Shown: piece by piece, positions 55,627-64,000 of the stretch
How the letters are laid out: the number at the start of each line of letters is the position of its first letter
How positions within the stretch are numbered: position 1 is the first letter of the stretch
Assembly (NCBI GenBank): GCA_030789695.1
Contig: CM061133.1
Location: forward strand, 93,409,248-93,473,247
DNA: 64,000 bases
From: Scilla litardierei
Taxonomy: Eukaryota > Streptophyta > Magnoliopsida > Asparagales > Asparagaceae
Reading direction: 5' to 3'
Notes under the pieces: model-generated
Databases searched by the model: none
What the model saw: the letters and a program-made list of their open reading frames with translations, nothing else
Told to the model about the DNA's origin: nothing
Translations under genes and position numbers: made by a program

Positions 55627-56812
55627 TGTAGGATCGCCTCTATACACAAATACACTAGAAGGGGGGTTGAATAGTGTATTATAAAAACTTGTTGCAAATA
55701 AAGTGTTACTAAAATTTGCAAAGATGGAACAGAAATTAAATCACAAGTATTGAAAATAAACTAATCGCAAACACAAAGATGTATCCAGGTTCGGATCCTT
55801 TTGATCTTACTCCATTCCTCTACTCCCCGTAGAGATTTTCAATCCATTATAATCACTTGCCCCGCAAGCACAAACTTACAAAAATGGTGACACTCCCCGT
55901 GTCCCAAACTTTGTACAATCTCTACAACTAGAGATTCAAACATTGTTAAAGAAATAATGAAATAGAAAACACTTATAGCCTTCGTATGAAAATCAAGAAT
56001 GAATTCAAAAGATGGTGTTTAAAAAGGATAACTTCAATGTTTCTAAAAGTGGAATTTGCGAAACACCCTTGAAGTTCTTTAGTACTCAAATGAAGAAAGA
56101 GATCAAAATTTCTTCTTACAAATGAGAACACAAACAACTTTTTCCAAGAGAATTAAAGCCTTGATTTCCAGAAAATGAAAACAAAGAAGAGGAAAAGTGG
56201 TGTAAGAAAAGAGAGGGGGTAACCCTCCTTTTATAGTGTTCAGAAACAGTTCTGAACGGTTCTGAGGGAAGTTACAAACGGCTAGAAATTGTCCAGAAAA
56301 TTTCGGACTCAAACGGTCAGAAAATGATTTAGCAGGCTATGAAAATTCGTAGTCGACTAATTTTAAAACAGTCATAAACAAACTAGTGATGTGGATCAGT
56401 CAATGGATAGATCCTTGTCAGAAATTTTCAGGTCAAAAGTCAAAGAAAATATTTTTAGTAGGCTACGAAAAATCATAGCCGACTAAATATGAAAAATGGG
56501 AATTTTGACTTAGGATCAAATGGGTTGGAAGATAATATAATTTTGAGCTTAGGGATATAAGATATGTTAGAGCCAAGGCCCTGAAGCTATCTAAAAAGTA
56601 AAATTATATCATTCTGAAGATACGTTATCCAAACGTAATATGAGTTGTGAAGCCGGTATTCTCAGAGAGTCCTTGTAATCTGAACATATGCATAATGTGA
56701 ATGAAATAAGCTTTATGTCTGCACTTCTGCATAAACATAGTTAGTAACAAAAAATATATTGATTGTCACATCAAAACCATATGGAATAGAAGATGGAATA
56801 TACCAAGTTCCA
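55627..56812 (-). repeat. 5' LTR of element G
   Basis: On the minus strand it ends GGCGATCCTACA. It contains the phrase ggttttgatgtgacaatc near its start, as in SIRE-like LTRs. The outer limit 56812 is inferred from the TGGAACTTGG start and the switch to F-LTR sequence at 56813. Confidence 0.6.
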
Positions 56813-57794
56813 ATAAATATGAGCCTCACTGAGATCATTTTAATATATACCAATCTCTCTATTCTTTGAGCTACAATTCTGATCTAAAATCTCTCATCGC
56901 TTTTATTTGCTCTCAACTCTAATAGCTAAATTTCCGATCTCAGTTTTTATGTCTGAATTTCTTTTGAGATCTATCTTATACTTTGGCTATTTTTAAAGTT
57001 GTTTCTAAATTCCTTACGCTTTAATTTTCATTCTTGAAAGGATTTTGAAAACTAGAGATCTAGATCACAACGAATCATCTCAAATTCTTTGTGTGATCTA
57101 AAGATCGATTTAAATTCTTTTAGCCACGTAAATGCATAATTGCAATATTTATTTTGGCTATAGAATTTTGGGTGTAAACCAATCTCTATCAAATATTATG
57201 GAGAATTAGATTTTTGTTTGTATTTGGGTTTTCCCTTTAAGATAAGGGACGGTGTAAATCCTAGACAAGTCTAGATGGTTGGAAATCCTAGTTAAGGCTG
57301 GGTCGTTGGAAATCCTAACGAGTGAAGTTAGGTAATTATATTGATAAGGCAATAGTGGATTAAATCTCGTACCAGATTGGCCAGGGACTGGACTTACCCG
57401 AGTTACAGGAAAACAGGATAAAATCGCGTGTCTCTACGTTTGTTTTTCTGTGATTGTTTATATTTCTTATACAAGCATTTTTCTATTTGCTAAGATTATA
57501 TCTTTGTAATTCCTTGCTCATTTATTATTACAAAGATGATTTATTTAATTCCATTGTGTAAAGATCTCTCTGTAAAGATCTCTTATCTGATTGTAATCTT
57601 ATCGCTTTCGTATTATTTGTAAGATTATTTTGTTGAGTAAGAACCAAGCATAGATCACTCTACTTGGTTTCTTAGGCAACACTAGAAGGGTTTTATTTGT
57701 GCTATTGTTAACAATCGAAAAATTTTATTATCTGAACAACACTACTCAACCCCACCCCCTTTCTAGTTTTGATTGTCATCCATAGGATCCAACA
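56813..57794 (+). repeat. Partial second LTR of element F
   Basis: Matches 48302-49277 from just inside the TATA box (aaatatgagcctcactgag against aaataggagcctcattgag) to the end GGATCCAACA, with about one difference per 15-20 bases. The U3 half is missing, apparently replaced by element G. Confidence 0.8.
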
Positions 57795-58180
57795 ATATCG
57801 ACCATAATGCTATGGGCAACTCTCTAGTAGGTCGATCATTCAATCGACCATAAAACTGGGGATAGCTCCCCCAGCTGGTCGAACGACCCGTCGACAATAA
57901 GGCTGGGGGAAACTCCCCCAGTTGGCCGACCCCTCAATCGCTCATAAGGCTGGGGCAACTCCCCTGGCAGGCCGATCATTCGATCGACTATAGGATTGGG
58001 GTCAACTCCCCTAGCAGGCCGATCACTCGATCTACTGTAAGCCTTAGGGTAACCCCCAGCAAGCCGACTACAAATCGACCACAAAGGCGAGGGGAAATAC
58101 CCCCAACATGACGATTGCACGATCGAGCTTGGACCGATGGACGACTCCCCCAAGAGGATGATCACACCATCGGTCCTATT
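57795..58180. repeat. Tat2 tandem-repeat array, right piece
   Basis: About eight monomers of the ctggggg...ccccag type with linkers like cgatcattcaatcgacc. Same family as 19606-21083. Confidence 0.88.
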
Positions 58181-59232
58181 TAGTCAATAGCGTCCCAAAG
58201 AAACCCTTTCCGTAGCTCGAGCTGATGACTGACCTCCACACGAACAATTGGAAGAGGGGGCAAGGCCAAAAACAAAGACCACACAACAACACGCAAACAC
58301 AACGAACATACCAAAAAGGTGAAAACTTTTATTATTCATCCGGTTTGTTACGAATAAGGGGGTAAACAAAAGGAAGACTACCATCCACCAACGACGCGGG
58401 AGCCCGGTAGGAACTCTCCCTTGTTGCTTCAGAGGCGTCTTTCATCACAGCAAGTTGGTCAGGGGTAGTAGAGGGAAAAGAAGCATCAATTGAACCCGCT
58501 CCTTGTATGCTAAGAATCCCTCCAAGAAGAAATGTGCGATCCGTGGGGCCAGGACGTCACCGTAACCCTTCACAAATTCATTAACAAGCCGTTGGGGATC
58601 TGGTCGCCATAAGGAACCAATCTCAGGCCAAAGCTCGGCCCTTTCATTCATGTGTGCTTCCTGGGAGACGTACAATGCCCCCTTGGCTTCCTCAGTGGAC
58701 CCTTCGACGGCGACCCGAAAGACATCGACGGCGGCCACGCCTCCTTCAATTTCTCCACCTCCGAGGTGAGCTCGGAGACCTTATGGAGTAAGGGTTGAAC
58801 TCCTTGCGAACCTCTTCGATCGCACACTCGGCCTCCTCTGCCATCAGATGCTCTTGCTCAAGGGCTTCCTCAAGCTCGCCGAATCACTCTGTACGCCGTT
58901 GCACCTTTACGGCTATCGGGGACGCCTGCGAAGACGAAAGGGAAGATGATCAAACAAAACAAGATGGGAGTGAGAGAAGAAGAGACTTACCGGCTAAATC
59001 TACCATACCAAGCAGTACACCAGGCTCTTAGAGTGGACCCTCTCCAGGAGAGAGCGATCCCCCGGTAGGGTGGAGATCTGCGCCAACCGGACATCCATGT
59101 CAAGGTCGGTAAAAATCGACCCTCCAGACGGGGCCTCAAGTCCGGGTCCTAACACAGACAATGCATGCCCTACCCCGACCGGAGTATGCTCGATCTGGGG
59201 GATAGGAGAAGCCTCCCCCGAGGCTTAGGGGC
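58181..59232 (-). pseudogene. Tat2 antisense gene remnant
   Basis: Minus-strand frame 58738-58445 with AKGALYVSQEAHMNERAELW and GYGDVLAPRIAHFFLEGFLA, homologous to 21344-21953 of Tat1. Upstream sequence to 59232 matches the Tat1 stretch 21980-22200 (cagtacaccagg phrase near 59011). Element E is inserted at 59233. Confidence 0.75.
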
Positions 59233-59527
59233 TGATCACTCCTTATTTTACACTTTTTTCCCGCATGTTTGCATGCCATTTTGATCGCACAAATCATGTT
59301 TTTCACGATATATCGATGATATTGCGATGCTTTTCACGATTTGTTGTTTTTGTCACATTTCAGGTGATTTGGTGCAATTTGGAGTGATCTCGAGATGCAC
59401 TTACTCCGGAGGGTCACCGACGACCTCCCCAAGGGGTATTTTGCTGTTGGAGAGGAGCGGAAGAAGAAAGAACGTCACAGGAGTGACGAGGAGGCCAAAA
59501 CAAACTGTTTGGGCATTTTTAGTGTCC

Positions 59528-59909
59528 CACTCGGCCGAGTGAAGGAGTCACTCGGCCGACCAGCGAGACACCGCTCGGCCGACCAGATCAGACACGATTC
59601 ATATGTGCACTCGGCCGAGCGACGGAGACCACATCGGCTGAGTGACGAGATCCCGTCCGCCCGAGTGGCGCCCAGACGAAGCCATTCAAAAATCGCCAAC
59701 TTTCTGTTTTTCGGCTGCCTGAGCTTCAGAAGACCCACTCGGCCGAGTGGATAATCCCGACCGCCCGAGTACCAAGAAGCCATCGGCCGAGTGACGACAA
59801 CTCACTCGGCCGAGCCGCCCCCGAAGTGAAGACCCCTGAAGATCGAGACTTACTGGAAAATTACAGGGTTTCTCACTCGGCCGAGCGACTTTTGTCACTC
59901 GGCCGAGTG
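59528..59909. repeat. CACTCGGCCGAGTG palindrome array in LTR E
   Basis: Perfect 14-bp palindromes at 59528-59541, 59736-59749 and 59896-59909, with about eight degenerate copies between them. Short frames across it repeat LGRV or TRPSE-like words and are not genes. Confidence 0.9.
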
Positions 59910-59992
59910 CGACGCGCTGCCTGTAGCGAAAATTGCGGATTTCAGGCTACGCAGGGGTATTTTGGTCACAGTGTTTGGACGATTTTGCGGGG

Positions 59993-59999
59993 TATTTAA
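59993..59999 (+). promoter_or_regulatory. TATA-like box of LTR E
   Basis: tatttaa within ggtatttaaccc, 84 bp after the last palindrome. Conserved in D and H at nearly the same spacing. Confidence 0.65.
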
Positions 60000-60387
60000 C
60001 CCCTGTTTTTACCCTAGTTTGGGAGCTTTTCTCTTAGATTTTTGCAGCTTTTTAGATTAACTTTTTAGCTTTATTCTTGTGATTGGAGAGGAGACAAAAG
60101 TTGATTTTTGTTGGATTATTTGAAGAACTCAATTGGTTTGCCTCTCTCTTCTCCAAAAATTCTATTTTTATTGCTTATCTCAATATTGTGATGAATTCTA
60201 TTGCTTATTTCATTGATTATTCTTGTGTTTGTGCTATGAATTACGAGTAGTCTCCACGTCTTGGGGCGTGGGGATGAACCCTACAAGCCCAATTTCATAT
60301 TTGTGATGAATTGGTAGAAATTTTGCTAGAATTGTTGTTAGGGATTAGTTTGGGATCGATTTACTATGGATAGCTAGGATTTCATAC

Positions 60388-60688
60388 CGATTGGGGTTTG
60401 CAAGAGATTGGATCCCAATTCGATAGGAAACCCTAGATATCCGAATTGGGTTGGAATCGAATTTCCGTAGTATCGGTTTGCAAGAGATTGGACCGATACT
60501 AGGGTTTCCGGTTGCAATTCCATGCCGATACCCGTTTGCAAGAGATTGGACGGGTAGGAACTATCCCAACCTAGGTCACGGTCCGAGTTTGCAAGAGATT
60601 GGGCTCGGTGCACGATTGAACGATGATGTTGATCCTAATGCTAGCTTCCCTAGGCTAGGGTTTGCAAGAGATTGGACCCAAACCTAGG
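60388..60688 (+). other. Five hairpins with identical 14-nt loop in LTR E
   Basis: Loop ttgcaagagattgg at 60398, 60478, 60536, 60589 and 60662. Stems: ATTGGGGT/ATCCCAAT, TAGTATCGGT/ACCGATACTA (10 bp perfect), TACCCGT/ACGGGTA, CCGAGT/GCTCGG (one wobble), and GGGT/ACCC within CCTAGG/CCTAGG. They lie 400-700 bp downstream of the TATA-like box, so in the RNA leader. Confidence 0.85.
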
Positions 60689-61053
60689 ATAGCTATAGAC
60701 CGGCAACAGCGCGAGAGCGTGAGCTTGGTTCTACATTCAGTTGCAACTAGTTCATCCAAAATCTTATTCTATCAATTTTGATACCCATGAACCACATTTA
60801 CGAAATACGGTGAGTAGCGGGGATTCCACATTCCCTAGACGTTCTTTATTTTATTTGATATTTCCGTACTTTGTCTGACGATTGTGACAGGATCGCCAAA
60901 GGCAAATTTCTCTCTTCTTAAATAGCCAGGTTGATTGGAACAAGCACGGTCATTCGTCCTCCCTGTGTTCGATAACCCGCTCGCTGCTACACCGTGCACT
61001 TGCGGTAAAACTACAACCGTCGCTCCGGGTGTGTATCCGGGGCGCGATCAAGT

Positions 61054-61075
61054 TTTTGGCACCGTTGCCGGGGAG
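61054..61075 (+). other. Primer binding site of element E (Athila/Tat type)
   Basis: TTTTGGCACCGTTGCCGGGG three bases after the LTR end, the well-known primer site text of Athila and Tat elements with one change (GGCACC for GGCGCC). Confidence 0.88.
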
Positions 61076-61220
61076 GGTATTTTGATGGTGTTCGACATCG
61101 ACCACCCGGTTATTTCTTCTTTCTCTCTCTCTTTACTTCCTTCTATATCTTGTCGTAACTTTGTTCGTAGCCCTATTCGCATATTCTCCCCGTATTTTGC
61201 ATAAGATCTTAACAGGGAGA

Positions 61221-64000
61221 ATGGAGGATGCAATGTCAACAATAGAACTCAGTCAGGAAGACTATGACTCCTTCACAGACCTCCTTAAGGAGCTTGTCGA
61301 CGAGGTCCACGCTACCGGAGCTTTTGCTATCGATATCAAGGACCCCGACGAACAGCTGTTTGCTAGTTTTGTGATGGACCAAGTCTCCCCGGATGGGACT
61401 ATCGGAGGCAATGTCAGAGTTGATGTGATCGAAGACAAATTATATTTCGAAGACGGTAGAACAAGCGTCAAAGAACACTATACTTCCGAAGAATCCTTCG
61501 AGCAAACCGGCATTCAGGGAGTTACGCTATATGACGCCCACTCTTGCTTTTATGAATCATCTGATGTGTTTCTTGATTCCAGGCACGAACCAGAACAGAG
61601 TGAGGGTTTTGACGATGCTAGCACAGAATCGGAGAGCGCCTATTTCGATGCATCGTCCTCACTAAGTAGTGAGTCTGACTCGTCACAAGAGAGCGCACCA
61701 CCTGAACATGAGCTAAACCCGGATGACGAGGAAGAAGCCAAACTCATGCGAGCTGATGAAGTGGAAGGAGCAGCGCCTCTTGAGGTAGAACTTAAACAAT
61801 TACCTCCGAATCTAAGGTATGCTTTTTTGGGTAATAAATTAACTTTCCCGGTGATAGTCAATTCCCACCTCACGCAAGATCAACTTGAAAAACTCCTAGA
61901 CGTTCTTAGGAGCCACAAAGATGTCCTGGGATACACTATCTCCGATCTAAAAGGGATAAGCCCTAGGCTTTGCACGCATAGGATCCATTTGGAGGATACC
62001 GACGCCACCTCCATAGAGCCTCAAAGGCGGTTAAACCCGAACATGAAGGAGGTGGTTAAAAAGGAAATCCTAAAATTGCTAGACGCCGGTATTATTTATC
62101 CTATCTCCGACAGTAGGTGGGTTAGCCCCGTTCACGTCGTCCCCAAGAAAGGGGGGATGGCAGTCATAAAAAATGAAAAAGGTGAGCCCATATCTACGCG
62201 CACAGTCACGGGATGGCGAATGTGCATTGACTATAGGAAACTCAATAAAGCCACCCGAAAGGATCACTACCCATTGCCCTTCATTGATCAAATGCTTGAA
62301 CGCCTAGCAAAACATAAATACTTTTGCTATCTAGATGGGTATTCGGGATTCTTCCAAATCCCTTTGCACGAAGACAACCAAGAAAAGACCACTTTTACTT
62401 GTCCCTACGGTACCTACGCCTACCGTAGGATGCCGTTTGGTCTTTGTAATGCTCCCGCCACTTTTCAGAGGTGTATGACATCCATATTTTCCGATTACAT
62501 TGAAAATATTATGGAAGTTTTTATGGATGATTTTTCGGTTTATGGGAGTGAGTTTGACTCTTGTTTGGCCAATCTTACTAAAGTCCTTAAAAGGTGCCAA
62601 CAAAATAATCTCACTCTAAATTGGGAGAAGTGTCACTTCATGGTCACGGAAGGTATAGTCCTCGGGCACCTTGTTTCCTCAAGAGGAATTGAGGTAGATA
62701 AAGCAAAGATTGAGGTAATCGAAAAACTTCCTCCTCCTATTAATGTCAAGGGCATTAGAGGTTTCCTTGGTCATGCAGGGTTTTACCGTCGCTTTATCAA
62801 GGATTTTGCCTCGATTGCCCGACTACTTACTTCCTTGCTCGCTAAAGATACTCCTTTTATTTTTTCAGGAGAATGCTTGCAAGCCTTCAACACCTTGAAG
62901 GAAGCACTAGTTTCCGTGCCCATCATTCAACCACCGGATTGGAGCCTTCCCTTTGAGCTAATGTGTGATGCTAGCGACCAAGCCATTGGGGCGGTATTGG
63001 GACAAAGAAAAGATAGGAAGCTTCATGCGATACACTACGCGAGCAAGACATTGGATGACGCGCAGAAAAACTACACAACTACCGAAAAGGAGCTTCTAGC
63101 GGTCGTCTATTTCATAGAGAAGTTTCGCTCCTACCTCCTTGGTTCCAAGGTGATTGTCCACACCGACCATGCGGCGTTGAAGTATCTTTTAAACAAGAAG
63201 GAGGCCAAACCTCAGTTGATTAGGTGGATACTCTTGTTGCAAGAATTCGACTTAGAGATCAGAGACAAGAAAGGTACGGACAATGTCATGGCGGATCACT
63301 TATCTAGGCTCATTCACGACAAGGAGGATGAGAGTTTGCCTATCGACGACACATTTGTGGATGAGAGGCTATATGCCATAAGGACCGGTGAAGTACCTTG
63401 GTACGCGGACTTCGTCAACTACTTGGCTTGTGGAATTAAACCGCATGGGATGCCTACGCATCAAAAGAGGAGATTTCTGCATGAGGTCCGTAGCTATTTT
63501 TGGGAAGATCCATACCTTTTCAAGATATGCAAAGATAGTGTCATTCGTAGGTGTGTTTCTAAAGAGGAGGCAACGTCCATCATTTTGCATTGCCACGGTC
63601 TACCATGCGGAGGACATCATGCCGCCTCTAAAACTACCGCTAAGATCTTGCAGAGCGGATTCTTCTGGCCAACAATGTTTAGGGACACCCACGCTTTTGT
63701 GAAGGGGTGCGATCGATGCCAACGGACCGGGAATATCTCTAAGCGCAATGAGATGCCAATGAGACCCTTCCAAGAAATTGAGCTTTTTGATTGTTGGGGA
63801 GTAGACATCATGGGACCATTTCCGTCAAGCAATGGTAACAAATACATCCTATTGGCCGTTGACTATGTCTCCAAATGGGTGGAAGCAATCGCCACCCCAA
63901 CTAATGATGCAAGGGTCGTCTCCAAGTTCTTCAAGCAAAATATCTTCCCACGCTTCGGAGTGCCTCGTACCTTGATAAGCGACGGGGGAAGCCATTTCAT
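61221..64000 (+). CDS. Athila-like RT-RNase H-integrase polyprotein, element E, open at window end
   Basis: At least 926 codons without a stop. Residues 1-190 are acidic and serine-rich with no recognised domain; no zinc knuckle or protease site. RT starts near 193 with [11 protein letters not shown], then [59 protein letters not shown] and catalytic VFMDDF (Asp436, Asp437). RNase H has Asp583 in MCDASD, Glu624 in TTEKELLAV and Asp649 in HTDHAAL. Integrase has the zinc finger ending CDRCQ (Cys830), catalytic Asp862 in WGVDIMGPF and Asp921 in SDGGSHF; the window ends before the glutamate. The ATG is the first in frame after the PBS. Intact motifs suggest recent activity in trans with a Gag donor. 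Confidence 0.95.
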   Translation, partial: MEDAMSTIELSQEDYDSFTDLLKELVDEVHATGAFAIDIKDPDEQLFASFVMDQVSPDGTIGGNVRVDVIEDKLYFEDGRTSVKEHYTSEESFEQTGIQGVTLYDAHSCFYESSDVFLDSRHEPEQSEGFDDASTESESAYFDASSSLSSESDSSQESAPPEHELNPDDEEEAKLMRADEVEGAAPLEVELKQLPPNLRYAFLGNKLTFPVIVNSHLTQDQLEKLLDVLRSHKDVLGYTISDLKGISPRLCTHRIHLEDTDATSIEPQRRLNPNMKEVVKKEILKLLDAGIIYPISDSRWVSPVHVVPKKGGMAVIKNEKGEPISTRTVTGWRMCIDYRKLNKATRKDHYPLPFIDQMLERLAKHKYFCYLDGYSGFFQIPLHEDNQEKTTFTCPYGTYAYRRMPFGLCNAPATFQRCMTSIFSDYIENIMEVFMDDFSVYGSEFDSCLANLTKVLKRCQQNNLTLNWEKCHFMVTEGIVLGHLVSSRGIEVDKAKIEVIEKLPPPINVKGIRGFLGHAGFYRRFIKDFASIARLLTSLLAKDTPFIFSGECLQAFNTLKEALVSVPIIQPPDWSLPFELMCDASDQAIGAVLGQRKDRKLHAIHYASKTLDDAQKNYTTTEKELLAVVYFIEKFRSYLLGSKVIVHTDHAALKYLLNKKEAKPQLIRWILLLQEFDLEIRDKKGTDNVMADHLSRLIHDKEDESLPIDDTFVDERLYAIRTGEVPWYADFVNYLACGIKPHGMPTHQKRRFLHEVRSYFWEDPYLFKICKDSVIRRCVSKEEATSIILHCHGLPCGGHHAASKTTAKILQSGFFWPTMFRDTHAFVKGCDRCQRTGNISKRNEMPMRPFQEIELFDCWGVDIMGPFPSSNGNKYILLAVDYVSKWVEAIATPTNDARVVSKFFKQNIFPRFGVPRTLISDGGSHF

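Larger units (their letters stand above)
59233..61050 (+). repeat. 5' LTR of element E (1818 bp)
   Basis: TGATCACTCC...GGGCGCGATCA. Contains the palindrome array (59528-59909), TATA-like box (59993-59999) and hairpin series (60388-60688). Homologous to LTRs D and H. Confidence 0.92.
59233..64000 (+). mobile_element. Element E: Athila-like Gypsy with intact RT-integrase but no gag, runs off window
   Basis: 5' LTR 59233-61050, PBS at 61054-61075, a short leader, then an uninterrupted frame from 61221 to the window end. Lineage from the TTTTTGGCACCGTTGCCGGG primer site and the RT text. Gag and protease, normally about 2 kb between PBS and RT, are missing. Confidence 0.92.

Noticed and set aside
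59395..59898. Frames with repeated LGRV and RPS words (also near 30.9, 36.0 and 51.6 kb)
   Set aside because: They are translations of the CACTCGGCCGAGTG array in various frames, not proteins.
59528..59909. Palindrome arrays considered as a CRISPR array
   Set aside because: Plant nuclear context, degenerate repeats, irregular spacing, no cas genes.

Overview
The window is a block of plant nuclear heterochromatin made almost entirely of nested LTR retrotransposons. No host protein gene, tRNA, rRNA or CRISPR array is recognisable. Typical plant lineages are present: Copia (SIRE-like and others) and Gypsy (chromovirus Tekay/Del-like, Tat/Retand-like, Athila-like). The host is a flowering plant, probably a eudicot, but the sequence does not fix the species.

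Layout. (A) 1-6643: Copia-type element carrying only a decayed gag; its 5' LTR starts outside the window. (B) 6644 to about 9684, minus strand: decayed Copia gag/protease/integrase piece and its leader. (M) 9685-9834 plus 16024-16330: small element with terminal inverted repeats, split by (C), a Copia element at 9835-16018 (minus strand, TSD caacc) with near-intact gag-pol. (Tat1) 16891-27152: Tat-like element with 840-bp LTRs and TSD attat. It has decayed gag, no pol, a satellite-like tandem array and an antisense gene, and that gene is split by a solo LTR of family A (22918-25353, TSD caacc). 27153-29380 is unplaced sequence with an LTR-like fragment. (D) about 29380-47109: Athila-like element with gag/protease remnants, no RT or integrase, an env-like remnant and a 3' LTR. 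That LTR is split by a very young Tekay-like element (T, 36092-45800, minus strand, TSD tcgag). (Tat2) 47110-47167 plus 57795-59232: second Tat fragment, split by a compound of two SIRE-like elements in opposite orientation (F and G). F is also interrupted by a solo Athila LTR (H, 50352-52131). (E) 59233 to beyond the window end: Athila-like element with complete LTR, PBS and an uninterrupted RT/RNase H/integrase frame of at least 926 codons, but no gag or protease.

Most interesting signals. (1) The transcribed part of the Athila LTR holds a row of five hairpins that share one 14-nt loop containing TTGCAA. Their stems differ between units and show compensatory changes among the three LTR copies, which suggests conserved RNA structure. 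(2) Several unrelated LTR families each carry an array of short palindromes on the promoter side of a TATA-like box. The Athila family also has a second internal array plus TATA-like box ahead of its env-like region. (3) The Tekay-like element appears to join gag to pol through a 112-nt GT-AG intron whose retention would yield Gag alone. (4) Two Athila copies have reciprocal gene content: gag/protease without RT/integrase, and RT/integrase without gag.

Relative ages from the sequence: T is youngest (about 11 LTR mismatches in 2477 bp seen by eye), C is intermediate, and Tat1, B, F and G are old and decayed. All lineage names rest on motif recognition; no database search was made.
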